From positions 1-34,893 of the forward strand of contig CAUDEL010000032.1 of the NCBI GenBank assembly GCA_958448555.1: DNA of 34,893 nucleotides, read 5' to 3'. Shown here one piece after another: positions 8,104-14,055 of the stretch. The notes under the pieces are model-generated. The model made no database searches and was not told where the DNA came from. It worked only from the letters and a program-made list of their open reading frames with translations. Numbering within the stretch: position 1 is the stretch's first letter; every line of letters begins with the position of its first letter. The DNA is from Limiplasma sp958448555. GTDB taxonomy: Bacteria > Bacillota > Clostridia > Christensenellales > Aristaeellaceae. Position numbers and translations under genes: made by a program.

Positions 8104-8655
8104 ATGAAGGAAGGGAAGAAGCGCGTGCTTGCCGAGCTTTGGGGCTGGGTGTGGCGGCTGGCGCTGGCGGTGGTCATCGCCCAGGCGGTGCACCTTGTGA
8201 TCTTCCAGCCTGTGGCGGTCAAGGGCGAGAGCATGACCGACACGCTCCAAAACGGCGAGATCATGTACGTCAGCAAGCCCGAATACCTTTTGGGCGACCC
8301 GGAGCGCCTGGACGTGGTCATCTGCCGCTACCCCGGCAGGGAGGAGAACTTCGTCAAGCGCGTCATCGGCCTGCCCGGCGACGTGGTCGAGATCCGCGCC
8401 AACCAGGTCTACGTCAACGGCGAGCCCCTCTCCGAGCCCTACCTGACCCCGGAGAAGAACGACGACGGCTGTTCGATGGCCCCCTTCGCGCTGGGCGAGG
8501 ACGAGTACTTCGTCATGGGCGACAACCGCGACAACAGCCACGACAGCCGCAACTACTACGGCGCGGGCCGCCCCGCCGCGATCCACCGCAAGGACATCGT
8601 GGGCAGGGTGCGCTTCGTGATGTGGCCGCTGGACAGCCTCAGGGGCGTGGAGTGA
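8104..8655 (+). CDS. lepB: Type I signal peptidase
   Basis: This 183-aa membrane peptidase removes signal peptides from secreted proteins. One N-terminal membrane segment spans about residues 16-36. GESMTDTL carries the catalytic Ser43, NFVKRVIGLPGD the general base Lys85, and MGDNRDNSHDSR is box E. The short form with one anchor is usual in Gram-positive bacteria. It starts at ATG 8104 behind a purine-rich GAGGGGGGAAA. A terminator hairpin follows within 12 nt of the stop, and this hairpin is duplicated around the downstream element. Confidence 0.94.
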   Translation: MKEGKKRVLAELWGWVWRLALAVVIAQAVHLVIFQPVAVKGESMTDTLQNGEIMYVSKPEYLLGDPERLDVVICRYPGREENFVKRVIGLPGDVVEIRANQVYVNGEPLSEPYLTPEKNDDGCSMAPFALGEDEYFVMGDNRDNSHDSRNYYGAGRPAAIHRKDIVGRVRFVMWPLDSLRGVE

Positions 8656-8666
8656 GCGGCAGAAAA

Positions 8667-8690
8667 AATCCCCCGTTTGTTCGGGGGATT
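8667..8690 (+). terminator. Left copy of the duplicated lepB terminator hairpin
   Basis: This 24-bp stem-loop has arms AATCCCCC and GGGGGATT around an 8-base loop (GTTTGTTC). An A-run precedes it, so on the minus strand it would have a T tract. On the plus strand the T tract is missing because the intergenic element begins directly after. The same 24 bp recur at 9019-9042 with one mismatch. Confidence 0.7.
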
Positions 8691-9018
8691 CAGCGTGTCG
8701 AAAAAGCTCGCCTACGGCGATCTTTTCCGACAGGTATGCGCCGTTTCCCTCTCGCCCCTGCGGGGCTCCCGGGCGGGAAACGGCGTAAGGAAACCTTGCT
8801 TTGCAAGGCTTCCGAACCCACCGCGCATGTCGCTGGGTTCGGATTTCATTCGGAGGGGACGGAGGGAAGCGTGTGCCCTGTGGGCACTTGCGCGAAGCGC
8901 AAAGCGACCCGGAGGAGTCAACCGAAACGAGCGGTGGGCGCGGCCAGCGCCCGCCGCGACGATTGAGGTTGCGGGTCTACAGCCCTCCGAACCTCCCATA
9001 AGGTTTTTTGACAGTCTG
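8691..9018 (+). mobile_element. Non-coding terminator-associated element, copy 2 (MITE-like, 328 bp)
   Basis: The left end CAGCGTGTCGAAAAAG and the reverse complement of the right end, CAGACTGTCAAAAAAC, form imperfect terminal inverted repeats. Inside are several small inverted repeats: GCTCGCC/GGCGATC near 8706-8722, CCTTGCTTTGCAAGG, GAACCCA/TGGGTTC and GTGCCC/GGGCAC. The right 54 bp match positions 1-55. The left end also matches the minus strand of 28943-28992. Frames that read through it are open only because the region is GC-rich and they show no family character. A 24-bp direct repeat of the terminator hairpin flanks it. I infer a small non-autonomous element; no transposase was seen for it. 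Confidence 0.65.
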
Positions 9019-9047
9019 AATCCCCCATTTGTTCGGGGGATTTTTTT
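9019..9047 (+). terminator. Right copy of the duplicated terminator hairpin with T tract
   Basis: Bases 9019-9042 repeat 8667-8690 except for one loop base (A for G), and a run of seven T residues (9041-9047) follows. This copy is a complete plus-strand intrinsic terminator for transcription from ftsH-lepB. Confidence 0.85.
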
Positions 9048-9055
9048 GTGGGAAC

Positions 9056-9083
9056 GCAACCTGGGGGAGGGGGTGCGCGTCTG
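9056..9083 (+). promoter_or_regulatory. Candidate ECF-sigma promoter of the sigma/anti-sigma pair
   Basis: GCAACC at 9056-9061 and CGTCTG at 9078-9083 are 16 bp apart, about 30 nt before the sigma factor start. An AAC-containing -35 with a CGTC -10 is typical of ECF sigma factor promoters, which usually drive their own gene. No sigma-A promoter is obvious in this stretch. The match is by eye only. Confidence 0.5.
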
Positions 9084-9113
9084 TAAAGCACAAGGGGAAA
9101 GGGGGAAGCGAGG

Positions 9114-9584
9114 ATGACGGAGGCGGAGTTCGCCGGGCGCGTGATCGCCATGCAGGACGCGCTCTACCGCGTGTCCACCACGATTTTGCCCCGCCTGTGC
9201 GACCGTGAGGACGCGGTGCAGTCGGCCATCGAAAAGGCGCTCAGAAAGCGCGGACGGCTCCGGGACGAGGCGGCGCTGGAAAAATGGCTCATACGGATTG
9301 TCATCAACGAGTGCTACACCATCCACCGGCGGCGCAGGCGCGAGGTGCTCTGCGGCGACCCGGCGGCGCGGGAAACCGCGCCCGACGCGGACGAGGACCT
9401 CTACCGGCTCTTTACCTCGCTGCCGGAGGCGTACCGCCTGCCCATGGTGCTGCACTATGTGGAGGGCTACGCGGTGAGCGAGGTGGCGCAGATGCTGCGC
9501 CTTGGGGTCAACACCGTCAAGTCGCGCCTTCTGCGGGGACGCAGGCTTCTGGGCGCGGCGCTGAAGGAGGGGGAGGAAGCATGA
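9114..9584 (+). CDS. ECF-family RNA polymerase sigma factor
   Basis: This 156-aa protein has only the two domains of an extracytoplasmic-function sigma factor. Region 2 spans about residues 12-78 (EDAVQSAIEKALRK, then EKWLIRIVINECY). Region 4 spans about 98-150 (LPEAYRLPMVLHYVEGY, then the helix-turn-helix EVAQMLRLGVNTVKSRL). It would redirect RNA polymerase to a small regulon in response to an envelope or other signal. The ATG at 9114 follows a purine-rich stretch. Its TGA overlaps the next ATG (ATGA), typical of sigma/anti-sigma pairs. A candidate self-recognised promoter lies upstream. The signal is not evident. Confidence 0.88.
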   Translation: MTEAEFAGRVIAMQDALYRVSTTILPRLCDREDAVQSAIEKALRKRGRLRDEAALEKWLIRIVINECYTIHRRRRREVLCGDPAARETAPDADEDLYRLFTSLPEAYRLPMVLHYVEGYAVSEVAQMLRLGVNTVKSRLLRGRRLLGAALKEGEEA

Positions 9585-10330
9585 AGCGGGAACGGCTGCG
9601 GATGATGTACGGAAGCACGCCGCCGGGCTTTGAGCATCGCGTGCGGGCGGCGCTTTCGGCGCGGGCTCCCGCACGCGGCGCGGCCCCGCGGCGGGCGGCG
9701 CTGATCGCGGCGCTTGTGCTGCTGCTGGCGGCGGCCGCGGCGGCGGCGTTTCACTCGCAGGTGGCGGCGTATTTCGGGTGGTTTTACGGCGATGAGGCGC
9801 GGCAGCGGCTGGAGGCGGGCGACGCGGATGCCTCGGGGGCGGTGCTGAATACGCCTGATGCGGCGTATACCATGGAGGAGATCGTCCGCACCGCGGAGGG
9901 GATCTACGGCGTGGGGCGCGCCGTCCCGGCGGAGGGCGTGGTGCTGATGCCGGGCGACGCGCAGCCCGGGGACGCCTCCGCGCTGGACCCGGACGCCCTC
10001 ACGCCCCTGCCCGGCGCGCCCAGCTACCTGGAGCGGGCACGGGCGGCGGGCGCGCGGCTGGTGGCCGTGAAGGTGACGCCCCGCGCGCTGGGGAAGGAGG
10101 AAACGCCGGTGGAGACGGCGGGGTATCTGCTGTTTCCGCTGGAGGACGGCAGCCTGCGCTTCGCCTTCGAGATCCCCACGGAGGGGGAGCCGGAGGGGGC
10201 GCTCAAGCTGTGGGTGAGCCGGTGGGAGATCGCGCCCGACGGTCAGCCCCTGCGGGATGGGGAGGACGATACCTATGCGCGCGAGGAATGGCGCGTGACG
10301 CTCAGATCTGCTCCACCGGCAGGTGCATGA
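9581..10330 (+). CDS. Putative membrane anti-sigma factor
   Basis: This 249-aa protein is translationally coupled to the ECF sigma gene. A short cytoplasmic N-terminal part (MKRERLRMMYGSTPPGFEHR) is followed by one membrane segment at about residues 38-58 (ALIAALVLLLAAAAAAAFH). An extracytoplasmic domain of about 190 residues with no recognised motif follows. The STPPGFEHRVRAAL stretch resembles the N-terminus of DUF4179-type anti-sigma factors that accompany some Firmicute ECF sigmas. The role is inferred from topology and gene coupling. Its 3' end overlaps the convergent GTPase gene by 29 nt. I see no zinc-binding HxxxCxxC motif. Confidence 0.68.
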   Translation: MKRERLRMMYGSTPPGFEHRVRAALSARAPARGAAPRRAALIAALVLLLAAAAAAAFHSQVAAYFGWFYGDEARQRLEAGDADASGAVLNTPDAAYTMEEIVRTAEGIYGVGRAVPAEGVVLMPGDAQPGDASALDPDALTPLPGAPSYLERARAAGARLVAVKVTPRALGKEETPVETAGYLLFPLEDGSLRFAFEIPTEGEPEGALKLWVSRWEIAPDGQPLRDGEDDTYAREEWRVTLRSAPPAGA

Positions 10331-12227
10331 GCGCGTCGGATTCGTTCCAGGGAACAAAATAGCCGGCCCCGTGGGCGCAAAAGACGCTGCCCGCGGGGTT
10401 TTCCGTGTCGGCGTCCGGGTCGTAGGCGGTGGGCGGGGGCACGGGGCAGGGGGCGTAGCCGTCGGGCTCGAGGGCGATTTCGCCCTCGCCGTGGGTGAGG
10501 GCGCGCAGGGCCGCGGGATAGTCCATCAGGGCGGCCACGGGGCCGCGGCCGCACAGGCGCGAGACGCCCGGGAGCGCCTCGGGCGCGTCCACGGAGGCGC
10601 CAAGGGCGGTCAGGTCCGTCATCACGCGGCCCACGTTTTGGGCGGGGACGGTGGCGGCGAAGCGGTAGTACGGCTCCAGGGGGACCGTGCCCGCCTTCAT
10701 CAGCGCCTGCCGGACGGCGCGGTAGACGGCCTGCCGGAAGTCGCCGCCCTCGGTGTGCTTGAGGTGCGCGCGGCCCGAAAGGAGGGTGACGCGCACGTCC
10801 GTCAGCGGCGCGCCAAGGAGCGTGCCGCGGTGCTCGCGCTCCATGACGTGGGTACGGATGAGGCTCTGGAAGGGCGCGGGCAGGTCGTCCACGTGGCAGC
10901 GGGAGTCAAAGGTCACGCCGCTGCCGCGGGGCGCGGGGGAGAGGAGGAGATGGACCTCGGCGTAGTGCCGCAGCGGCTCGTAATGGCCGCAGCCCACGGC
11001 GGGCGCGGCGATGGTCTCGCGGTAGAGCACATGGGGCGGGAGCAGGCGCGCGGCGAGGCCGAAGCGGTCCAGGAGCAGCCGGGCGAGGACCTCGGACTGC
11101 ACGGGGCCCATCACGCGGACGGTGGCGCTCCCGTGCTCGGCATCCCAGGCCGCGCACAGGGCCGGGTCCTCGTCCTCCAGGGCGCGCAGACATTCCATGA
11201 GCCGGGTGGAGGGCGTGCCCTCCGGGGGCTGGACGCGCACGGCCAGCACGGGCTGGGCGGCGGGGGCGGCGGGGAAGATGCCCGAGGGCGTGATGCGCTC
11301 GCCGCAGCGGGGGGAGGCAAGGCCCGTCACGCCCGCCACGCCGCCCGCGGGGACCGCCTCGGCGGGGCTGAAGGAGGCGCCGCGGTAGAGGCGGAGCTGG
11401 TGGACCTTCTCCACGCCGCCGGAGAAGGCGAAGGCGTCGCGGGGGCGAAGGGTGCCGGAGAGGACCTTGAGAAAGCAGACGCGCTCGCCGGAGGGCTCGC
11501 GGCGGACCTGATAGACCAGCGCCTCCGGCGGGCCCGCGGGGTCGGGCCGGGGAAGGGCCGCGCCAAGGCGCGAGAGCGCGTCCAGCAGGCCCTCCACCCC
11601 CTTGCCGCGAAGCGCCGCGCCGGAGAGCACGGGGAAGGCCTCGCGGCGGGCAAAGCGCGCGGCGAGGGTGTCCCAGGCGTCGTCCGGGCCGGAGGCGCCC
11701 TCCAGGCAGCGCTCCAGAAAGCCGTCGTCGAGCATGGCAAGCGCGTCGGCGTCCGGCGCGCCGTCCGCGACCGGCACGGCGCGCTCCGTCAGGCGCTCGC
11801 GGACGGCGCGGAGCGCCTCGCCGGGGGAAAAGCCCGGCAGGTCGGTTTTGTTGAGGAAGATCAGCGCCGGCACGCGCAGCGCGGCAAAGAGCGCCGCGGT
11901 GTGCGCGTCCACCCCGGCGCAGGCGTCCGCCACCAGCACCGCCATGTCCGCGGCGGCCAGCGCCCGGGCCGTCTCGGCGGCGAAATCCACGTGGCCGGGC
12001 GTGTCGATCAGCGTCAGGCGGCTGCCCTGCCACTCAAGCCACGCCTGCCCCGAAAACACCGTGATCCCGCGCTCGCGCTCGATGGGGTCGGCGTCCATCA
12101 GCGCGTCGCCGTGGTCCACCCGGCCCGCGCGGCGGATCGCCCCGGCGCGCAGCAAAAGCTGCTCGCACAGGGTCGTCTTGCCCGCGTCCACGTGCGCGAG
12201 CACCGCGAAGGTGCGCGGCGCGCTCAT
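10302..12227 (-). CDS. TetM/EF-G-like translation factor GTPase
   Basis: This 641-aa protein has the same length and layout as Tet(M)/Tet(O) ribosomal protection proteins. G1 AHVDAGKTT starts at residue 11, RERGITVFSG is the switch region, DTPGHVDF is G3 and NKTD is G4. EF-G-like domains II-V follow. The C-terminus has the CAHGAGYFVPWNESDALMH type ending that I associate with chromosomal Firmicute paralogues rather than acquired resistance genes. It may remodel ribosomes or their ligands. Tetracycline protection cannot be concluded. The start at 12227 overlaps the stop of the rRNA methyltransferase (ATGA), so the two are coupled. A longer upstream in-frame start lies inside that gene and is rejected. 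Confidence 0.83.
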   Translation of the reverse strand: MSAPRTFAVLAHVDAGKTTLCEQLLLRAGAIRRAGRVDHGDALMDADPIERERGITVFSGQAWLEWQGSRLTLIDTPGHVDFAAETARALAAADMAVLVADACAGVDAHTAALFAALRVPALIFLNKTDLPGFSPGEALRAVRERLTERAVPVADGAPDADALAMLDDGFLERCLEGASGPDDAWDTLAARFARREAFPVLSGAALRGKGVEGLLDALSRLGAALPRPDPAGPPEALVYQVRREPSGERVCFLKVLSGTLRPRDAFAFSGGVEKVHQLRLYRGASFSPAEAVPAGGVAGVTGLASPRCGERITPSGIFPAAPAAQPVLAVRVQPPEGTPSTRLMECLRALEDEDPALCAAWDAEHGSATVRVMGPVQSEVLARLLLDRFGLAARLLPPHVLYRETIAAPAVGCGHYEPLRHYAEVHLLLSPAPRGSGVTFDSRCHVDDLPAPFQSLIRTHVMEREHRGTLLGAPLTDVRVTLLSGRAHLKHTEGGDFRQAVYRAVRQALMKAGTVPLEPYYRFAATVPAQNVGRVMTDLTALGASVDAPEALPGVSRLCGRGPVAALMDYPAALRALTHGEGEIALEPDGYAPCPVPPPTAYDPDADTENPAGSVFCAHGAGYFVPWNESDALMHLPVEQI

Positions 12228-13390
12228 TTGAACACCTGAAAGATGCCGCACTTGAGGTACTGCGTCTCCGGCGAGGAGAGCAGAATCGGGTGGTCGCGGC
12301 CCTGGGTGCGCCACTGGATCTGACGAAGCTGCACGTGCGCGTCCCGCTGCGCCTCCAGGAGCATCTGGCGAAACAGGGGCGGGGTGACGTGCTGGCTGCA
12401 CGAGCAGGTGACGAGGTAGCCGCCGTCCTCCACCAGCTTCATACCGCGCAGGTTGATCTCCTTGTAGCCGCGCAGGGCGCTGTCCACTGCCGAGCGCGTC
12501 TTGGTGAAGGCGGGCGGGTCGAGGATGACCGCGCCGTAGCGCTCGCCCGCGGCCTGGCGATCGCGCAGGAGGTCGAAGGCGTTGGCGCAGACGAAGGCGA
12601 CGCGGTCCTCAAAGCCGTTGAGCCGCGCGTTCTCCAGCGCGCAGGCGCAGGCGTGCTCGCTGATGTCCACACCCGTCACCTCCGCCGCGCCGTAGTGCGC
12701 CGCGTGCAGGGCAAAGCTGCCGGTGTGCGTGAAGCAGTCCAGCACCGTCTGCCCCCGGACAAAGGGCGCGATGGCCGCGCGGTTTTCCTTCTGGTCCAGG
12801 AAAAAGCCCGTCTTTTGCCCCTCCTTTACGTCCACCAGGAAGCGCACGCCGTTTTCCTGCATCATAACGCGGTCCGGGACCTCGCCCCAGAGAAGGCCCG
12901 TCCTCTGCGCAAGCCCCTCCAGCTCGCGCACCGGCACGTCGTTTCGCTCATAGACGCCCCGGGGCGAGAGCTCCTCCACCAGCGATTGCACGATGTCCTC
13001 CTTGAACCGCTCCATGCCAAGGCACAGAATTTGCAGGACGATCACGTCCCCGAACTTGTCGGCGATCACCGCCGGCAGGCCGTCGCTCTCGGCGAAGATC
13101 AGCCGGCAGCTCGTCAGGTCGGCAAAGCGCCGCCGGTAGTCCAGCGCGCGCTTCACCCGCCCGCGGATGAAGGCCGCGTCGATGGGCTCGTCGCGGCGGG
13201 AGAGGACGCGCAGGCTGATTTGCGAGCGCGGGTTATACACCGCCATGGCCAGAAACCGGCCCGAGGACGACAGCACGCGCACGGGCAGGCCGTCCGCCTC
13301 GCCCTGCTCGCGCTCGATGTCGCTTCTGAACACCCACGGGTGGCCGTCCAGCACCCGCTGGGCGCGGCCTTTTCTGAGAATGACGTTCAC
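12224..13390 (-). CDS. Class I SAM-dependent rRNA methyltransferase (RlmI-like)
   Basis: This 388-aa protein resembles the RlmI family, which makes 5-methylcytosine in 23S rRNA. Residues 1-75 form a PUA-like RNA-binding domain (RVLDGHPWVFRSDI). The methyltransferase fold follows, with LDCFTHTGSFALHAA as SAM motif I, VTGVDIS, DPPAF at 291-295 and TCSCS at 328-332, which holds the candidate catalytic Cys. The start is a GTG at 13390 behind AAGAAGGAGG on the minus strand. Much longer upstream extensions run through the divergent kinase gene and are not credible. Cotranscription with the TetM-like GTPase suggests a shared ribosome-related role. The exact target base is inferred from the family. 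Confidence 0.87.
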   Translation of the reverse strand: MNVILRKGRAQRVLDGHPWVFRSDIEREQGEADGLPVRVLSSSGRFLAMAVYNPRSQISLRVLSRRDEPIDAAFIRGRVKRALDYRRRFADLTSCRLIFAESDGLPAVIADKFGDVIVLQILCLGMERFKEDIVQSLVEELSPRGVYERNDVPVRELEGLAQRTGLLWGEVPDRVMMQENGVRFLVDVKEGQKTGFFLDQKENRAAIAPFVRGQTVLDCFTHTGSFALHAAHYGAAEVTGVDISEHACACALENARLNGFEDRVAFVCANAFDLLRDRQAAGERYGAVILDPPAFTKTRSAVDSALRGYKEINLRGMKLVEDGGYLVTCSCSQHVTPPLFRQMLLEAQRDAHVQLRQIQWRTQGRDHPILLSSPETQYLKCGIFQVFK

Positions 13391-13431
13391 GGGGGAGCCT
13401 CCTTCTTTTCCGGCGCGGGCTTGACGCGCCG

Positions 13432-13440
13432 TGGTACAAT
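13432..13440 (+). promoter_or_regulatory. Extended -10 promoter for the shikimate-kinase-like gene
   Basis: TGGTACAAT fits an extended -10 element (TGnTAnnnT) 20 nt before the ATG. No -35 stands at the usual distance; a TTGACG at 13421 is too close. The start-to-promoter spacing implies a very short leader. Confidence 0.5.
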
Positions 13441-13459
13441 GAGGAAAGGGGGGATACGA

Positions 13460-13975
13460 ATGAAAAACGTGGTACTCATCGGCATGCCCGGCTGCGGCAA
13501 GAGCACGGTGGGCGTGCTGGCGGCCAAGGCGCTGGCGATGGATTTTGTGGACACGGACCTGCTTTTGCAAAAAAAGACGGGCCGTCCCCTGCAGCGGATG
13601 GTGGACGAGCTGGGCGCGGAGGGCTTCTCGCGCGTGGAGGAGGCCTGCGTGTGCGGCCTTGAGGCCAGCGGCGCGGTGATCGCCACGGGCGGCTCGGTGG
13701 CCATGGAGGAGGCCGCCATGGAGCGCCTCAGGCGCGACGGGCTGGTGATCTTCCTGCGCCTGTCCTACGAGGCCGTCGCAAAGCGCCTTCGCAACATCCG
13801 CACCCGCGGCATCGCCCTGGAAAAGGGCCAGACCCTGCGCGACCTCTACCAGCTGCGAAGCCCCGCCTACCTGCGCTGGGCCGACGTGGTGGTGGACGCC
13901 GAGGGGCTGGAGGTGGAGGAGACGGTGGAACGGGTGGTCGCCGCGGTGCGCAAAGCGCGGGATGCGAGGGCCTGA
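13460..13975 (+). CDS. Shikimate-kinase-like P-loop kinase (second copy, divergent)
   Basis: This 171-aa protein has the shikimate kinase fold: GMPGCGKST Walker A at residues 8-16, DTD at 31-33 and lid Arg in TRGIAL. Two hallmark substrate positions differ from the kinase half of the AroE-AroK fusion. The Arg of the FRxxE motif is Ser (FSRVE, 56-60), and the GGG motif is GGS (77-79). I recall similar divergent copies in many Firmicutes that are annotated as shikimate kinase. Because a full AroK domain exists at 5194-5664, this protein may act on another small molecule. It is monocistronic, divergent from the rRNA methyltransferase, with its own promoter and terminator. Confidence 0.8.
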   Translation: MKNVVLIGMPGCGKSTVGVLAAKALAMDFVDTDLLLQKKTGRPLQRMVDELGAEGFSRVEEACVCGLEASGAVIATGGSVAMEEAAMERLRRDGLVIFLRLSYEAVAKRLRNIRTRGIALEKGQTLRDLYQLRSPAYLRWADVVVDAEGLEVEETVERVVAAVRKARDARA

Positions 13976-14000
13976 GCGGCCCCGCAGCCCGCGCTTTTTT
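13952..14000 (+). terminator. Intrinsic terminator overlapping the kinase stop codon
   Basis: AAAGCGCGGG at 13952-13961 pairs with CCCGCGCTTT at 13988-13997, with an inner stem GGGCC/GGCCC and a T run to 14000. The TGA stop of the kinase gene (13973-13975) lies in the loop, so the terminator begins within the last codons. Confidence 0.75.
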
Positions 14001-14055
14001 TGACACGCCGCGGCCGCGGAGGGGGGTCCCTTCCGCGGCCGGTTCGCAGGGGCGC

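Noticed and set aside
8677..9117. A 146-codon frame across the lepB-sigma spacer, and a related start in the minus frame near 28988
   Set aside because: The similarity of the two peptides (SKKLAYGDLFRQ and SKKSAYGGLFRQ) comes from the shared repeat DNA. The frames have no ribosome binding site and cross terminators.
10302..12227. Acquired tetracycline resistance gene
   Set aside because: No mobile flanks, GC content like the neighbours, coupled to an rRNA methyltransferase, and a C-terminus typical of chromosomal paralogues; resistance is not supported.
12290..13459. Long N-terminal extension of the shikimate-kinase-like gene
   Set aside because: It is antisense to the rRNA methyltransferase. 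AGGAAAGGGGGG before ATG 13460 and the Walker A position fix the short start.
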